Of a DNA stretch of 17,068 bases, positions 14,645 through 17,068 are shown piece by piece. The translations under genes were made by a program, and so were the position numbers. The stretch is from the NCBI GenBank assembly GCA_002441865.1, contig DJNY01000231.1, forward strand, positions 1 through 17,068. The letters are read 5' to 3'. Position 1 is the stretch's first letter. The number at the start of each line of letters is the position of its first letter. Under the pieces are notes generated by a model. It was given only the letters and a program-made list of their open reading frames with translations. It had not been told where the DNA came from and did not search any database. The DNA is from Lachnospiraceae bacterium UBA6452 (GTDB lineage: Bacteria; Bacillota; Clostridia; Lachnospirales; Lachnospiraceae).

Positions 14645-15565
14645 ATGGCACAAATATATGATCTGTTAATCATCGGAAGCGGTCCTGCCGGTATGGCAGC
14701 CGCCATCTATGCACAGCGCGCCGGATTAAAGGCTTCTGTTTTAGAAAAAACAGGTATCAGCGGCGGACAGGTTCTGACAACCTATGAGGTAGATAATTAT
14801 CCGGGGCTTCCGGAAATCAGCGGCTTTGATCTGAGCGAAAAATTTAAGGAGCATGCCCTGCGCCTTGGAACAGAGATACAGACTGCAGAGGTTAAAAAAG
14901 TGATAGATCACGGTGCAACAAAAATTCTGGAGACGGATCAGGGATGCTATGAGACAAAGACGGTTCTGATCGCCACAGGAGCGAATCATGCCAAGCTGCA
15001 TATTCCGGGAGAAGAAGAGCTGGCAGGTATGGGCGTTTCTTATTGTGCAACCTGTGACGGTGCTTTTTTCAGAAACCGTACAGTCGTAGTCGTAGGCGGC
15101 GGTGATGTGGCTGTGGAAGATGCAATCTTTCTGGCGCGTTTCTGCAAACAGGTTTATCTGGTACACAGAAGAGACAGCCTGCGTGCAGCAAAGCTTCTGC
15201 AGGAGCATATGCTTTCTCTTTCCAATGTGGAAGTGATCTGGAATGCAGAGGTAAAGGAAATTGCGGGAGAGGAACAGGTAGAACAGGTGACTCTCCTCTA
15301 TAATAAAGAAAACAGAGAAGAAGTACTTCCGGTAGACGGTGTTTTCATTGCGGTTGGTACGATTCCGGATACAGCCTTTGTGAAAGGTCTGGCAGAGCAG
15401 GATGAAAAAGGATACCTGATCGCAGGGGAAGATTGCAGAACATCCGTAAAAGGCATCTATGCGGCAGGTGATGTCAGGACAAAAGCACTGCGTCAGATCT
15501 TAACAGCTGCAGCAGACGGTGCCAATGCGGTAACCAGCGTGCAGGAGGATCTGCTCACGCTTTAA
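14645..15565 (+). CDS. trxB: Thioredoxin reductase (NADPH, FAD-dependent)
   Basis: This is the low-molecular-weight TrxB that passes electrons from NADPH through FAD and a redox disulfide to thioredoxin in the cytoplasm. Visible motifs are the FAD-binding GSGPAG (11-16), the redox centre C134-A-T-C137-D, the NADPH-binding GGGDVAVEDA (151-160) with HRR (174-176) for the 2'-phosphate, and the second FAD motif AAGDVRTKALRQ (from A273). The 306 residues match the family. The ATG is preceded by AAAGGAT. It has its own promoter region and no thioredoxin gene next to it. HRR argues for the usual NADPH enzyme rather than a ferredoxin-dependent variant. Confidence 0.95.
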   Translation: MAQIYDLLIIGSGPAGMAAAIYAQRAGLKASVLEKTGISGGQVLTTYEVDNYPGLPEISGFDLSEKFKEHALRLGTEIQTAEVKKVIDHGATKILETDQGCYETKTVLIATGANHAKLHIPGEEELAGMGVSYCATCDGAFFRNRTVVVVGGGDVAVEDAIFLARFCKQVYLVHRRDSLRAAKLLQEHMLSLSNVEVIWNAEVKEIAGEEQVEQVTLLYNKENREEVLPVDGVFIAVGTIPDTAFVKGLAEQDEKGYLIAGEDCRTSVKGIYAAGDVRTKALRQILTAAADGANAVTSVQEDLLTL

Positions 15566-15591
15566 AATGGCGGAAATACGCCAACTTAATC

Positions 15592-15609
15592 GTTAAAGGA
15601 AAATTTAAC
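15592..15609 (+). repeat. Inverted repeat upstream of the NlpC/P60 promoter
   Basis: GTTAAA (15592-15597) and TTTAAC (15604-15609) are complementary 6-bp arms around six bases, 17 bp before the -35 box. It may be an operator or chance in A/T-rich DNA. A small TGGCG/CGCCA hairpin at 15568-15583 just after trxB has no U-tract. Confidence 0.3.
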
Positions 15610-15626
15610 CATTTTCTCCAATCGGG

Positions 15627-15655
15627 TTGACAAGTGTCTTATATGGTGTTATATT
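15627..15655 (+). promoter_or_regulatory. Strong sigma-A promoter of the NlpC/P60 gene
   Basis: A consensus TTGACA (15627-15632) is separated by exactly 17 bp from TATATT (15650-15655), with a TGT extension of the -10. This is the best promoter match in the window and predicts a transcription start near 15662 and a leader of about 55 bp. Confidence 0.88.
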
Positions 15656-15666
15656 TTATTACAGAT

Positions 15667-15683
15667 TTAACAAATTTGTAACA
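15667..15683 (-). promoter_or_regulatory. Candidate WalR (YycF) box
   Basis: Read on the minus strand, TGTTAC-AAATT-TGTTAA fits the WalR direct-repeat consensus TGTWAH-N5-TGTWAH exactly. It lies just after the predicted transcription start, a position where WalR would be expected to repress. WalRK controls cell-wall hydrolase genes in Bacillus subtilis, which suits the downstream product. The area is A/T rich, so a chance match is possible. Confidence 0.4.
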
Positions 15684-15717
15684 AATGTAAGAAATACTCA
15701 ACAATTTTGGAGGAAGT

Positions 15718-16971
15718 ATGTTAAACAAAAACAGAAAAATGGTTGCATTCGCACTTGCGGCTGCAATGACAATAAACACAGTAATTCCGGTATCTGCTTC
15801 ATCACTTTCAAGTACATTACCGGCAGCAGGAGCAGCAACTACATTAAACGGCAGCAGCATTACAGTTGCTTCTAACGGAGATCTGAAGCTGACAGCAGGT
15901 GCGGCAGTAGCAGATAATCTGGAAAAGGCAACACAGCCACAGGAAGCAGAAGCTGGCGGAGAAACAGTTCTGGATGTAGCAGCGGAAGTTGCGGAAGAGG
16001 CGGCAGATATCACAATTTCCGGCGAAGATGCAGTTGCAGAAAGCGCCGAAGCACAATATGCAAATCTCGTTATTGCAAAATGTAATGATTACGTCAATGT
16101 CAGACAGGAGCCGAGCGAAGAAGCAGAGATCGTCGGCAAGCTGTATAATAAATCCGTTGGTGATTTCGTATCAGAAGCAGATGGCGGCTGGTATCAGATC
16201 ACATCAGGCAGTGTAACAGGTTATGTCAAAGCAGAGTACTGCGTGACAGGCGAAGATGCCATTGCACTGGCAAAAGAAGTCGGTAACAGAATTGCAACCG
16301 TTACAACAACAACCTTATTTGTAAGAGAAGAGCCAACAGTTGATTCAGCCGTACTTGGTATGGTTGGTCTGGAAGATGATCTTTCCGTATTACAGGAAGA
16401 TGATCTGGACGGATGGGTAAAGGTTCCGATCGAAGAAGGTGAAGGATATGTTTCCACAGAGTTTGTGGATCTGCATACAGAATTTGTAAAAGCAGAGTCA
16501 AAGGCAGAAGAAGAAGCCAGACTTGCAAAAGAAGAAGCAGAAAGAAAAGCAGCCAATGCAGCAGCCAGCAAGAAGAGTGGTAAGTCCTCTTCAGGAAGCG
16601 GATCTTCCGCATCTGTATCAGGTGGCGGCGCAGGTGCAAGCGTAGCAAGTTATGCACTGCAGTTTGTCGGTAACCCATATGTATATGGTGGATCCAGTCT
16701 GACAAACGGAACAGACTGCTCCGGCTTTACCATGAGCGTATATGCGAACTTCGGTGTCAGCCTTCCACATTCCTCCGGTGCACAGAGAAGCTGTGGTTAT
16801 GATGTAGGCGGTCTTGCAAATGCACAGCCTGGTGATCTGGTATGCTACAGTGGTCACGTTGGTCTTTACATCGGCGGCGGACAGATCGTACATGCTTCTA
16901 CAGCAGCAACCGGTATCAAGGTTTCCAATGCAGATTACAGAAGCGTACTTGCAGTCAGAAGAATTTTCTAA
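15718..16971 (+). CDS. Secreted NlpC/P60 peptidoglycan endopeptidase with two SH3 domains
   Basis: The 417-residue precursor has a signal peptide (basic MLNKNRK, hydrophobic core 8-20, likely cleavage after VSA at 27). A low-complexity Ala/Glu-rich region runs to about 110. Two bacterial SH3 domains follow (about 115-176, with YVNVRQEPS, and 190-252, with LFVREEPT), which bind the cell wall. A charged helix of Glu/Ala/Lys (256-285) and a Ser/Gly linker (286-306) lead to the NlpC/P60 domain (307-417) with C334 (TDCSGF), H380 (SGHVGLY) and H392 (IVHAST). Such enzymes cut gamma-D-Glu-diamino acid bonds of peptidoglycan stems during growth or separation. GGAGG sits 4 bp before the ATG. The gene is monocistronic, with a strong promoter and terminator. 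Confidence 0.95.
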   Translation: MLNKNRKMVAFALAAAMTINTVIPVSASSLSSTLPAAGAATTLNGSSITVASNGDLKLTAGAAVADNLEKATQPQEAEAGGETVLDVAAEVAEEAADITISGEDAVAESAEAQYANLVIAKCNDYVNVRQEPSEEAEIVGKLYNKSVGDFVSEADGGWYQITSGSVTGYVKAEYCVTGEDAIALAKEVGNRIATVTTTTLFVREEPTVDSAVLGMVGLEDDLSVLQEDDLDGWVKVPIEEGEGYVSTEFVDLHTEFVKAESKAEEEARLAKEEAERKAANAAASKKSGKSSSGSGSSASVSGGGAGASVASYALQFVGNPYVYGGSSLTNGTDCSGFTMSVYANFGVSLPHSSGAQRSCGYDVGGLANAQPGDLVCYSGHVGLYIGGGQIVHASTAATGIKVSNADYRSVLAVRRIF

Positions 16972-16998
16972 TCTGAATAAAATAAGATGAATCCTGAG

Positions 16999-17031
16999 GA
17001 GCAGTTGCCAGATGGCAGCTGCTCTTTCTTT
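16999..17031 (+). terminator. Strong intrinsic terminator after the NlpC/P60 gene
   Basis: GAGCAGTTGCC (16999-17009) pairs with GGCAGCTGCTC (17014-17024) over 11 bp including one G-U pair, with an AGAT loop, followed by TTTCTTT. The last 37 bases of the window contain no recognisable gene. Confidence 0.93.
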
Positions 17032-17068
17032 GTAGCGGGAAAAGGAAATCAAGCGGCGACGAAGTCGG

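Noticed and set aside
15677..15691. Second WalR-like pair TGTAAC / TGTAAG on the plus strand
   Set aside because: The spacer is 3 rather than 5 bases and the last G falls outside the TGTWAH consensus.
17057..17067. CGAC-GAA-GTCG mini-hairpin at the right edge
   Set aside because: Only four base pairs and cut off by the window end; no second copy seen to suggest a repeat family.

Overview
The window reads as chromosomal DNA of a strictly anaerobic Clostridia member, most likely a gut Lachnospiraceae. Supporting points are the moderate GC content, clear AGGAGG-type ribosome binding sites, [FeFe]-hydrogenase maturation genes (hydG, hydF), a CotF/ferritin-like protein, a two-SH3 NlpC/P60 cell-wall hydrolase and a translational GTPase fused to a YacP/Rae1-type nuclease. 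I see no tRNA, rRNA, CRISPR array, insertion sequence or prophage gene. Base and codon use look even across the window.

Layout. (1) 1-348 is the C-terminal end of a membrane protein cut by the window edge, followed by a weak hairpin terminator and an extended -10 promoter. (2) 484-6456 holds four co-directional genes with gaps of about 50 bp and no terminator between them: a Nudix-Nudix-GNAT fusion, a SAM methyltransferase, the tRNA t6A37 methyltransferase TrmO, and a Tet(M)/EF-G-like GTPase carrying a C-terminal NYN (YacP/Rae1-like) nuclease domain. Together they suggest nucleotide house-cleaning, tRNA modification and ribosome clearing. (3) 6575-7417 is a bacteriohemerythrin joined to a HIT-like domain that has lost two of its three histidines, followed by a strong terminator. 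(4) 7587-13127 is a tight five-gene run: hydG, hydF, a condensation-fold acyltransferase, a zinc-ribbon protein with six membrane segments, and an HSL-type alpha/beta hydrolase. The last three are coupled by short or overlapping junctions. (5) 13130-13849 (minus strand) is an SDR reductase converging on the hydrolase with a 2-bp gap. (6) 14020-14484 is a ferritin-like/CotF-like protein with a Cys cluster, and 14645-15565 is trxB. (7) 15718-16971 is a secreted NlpC/P60 hydrolase behind a near-consensus promoter with a candidate WalR box in its leader, closed by a strong terminator.

Many products suit anaerobic life with oxygen or redox stress: hemerythrin, hydrogenase maturases, a ferritin-like protein and thioredoxin reductase. 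The least ordinary objects are the GTPase-nuclease fusion, the hemerythrin/degenerate-HIT fusion, and the acyltransferase / zinc-ribbon membrane protein / hydrolase module attached to hydGF.
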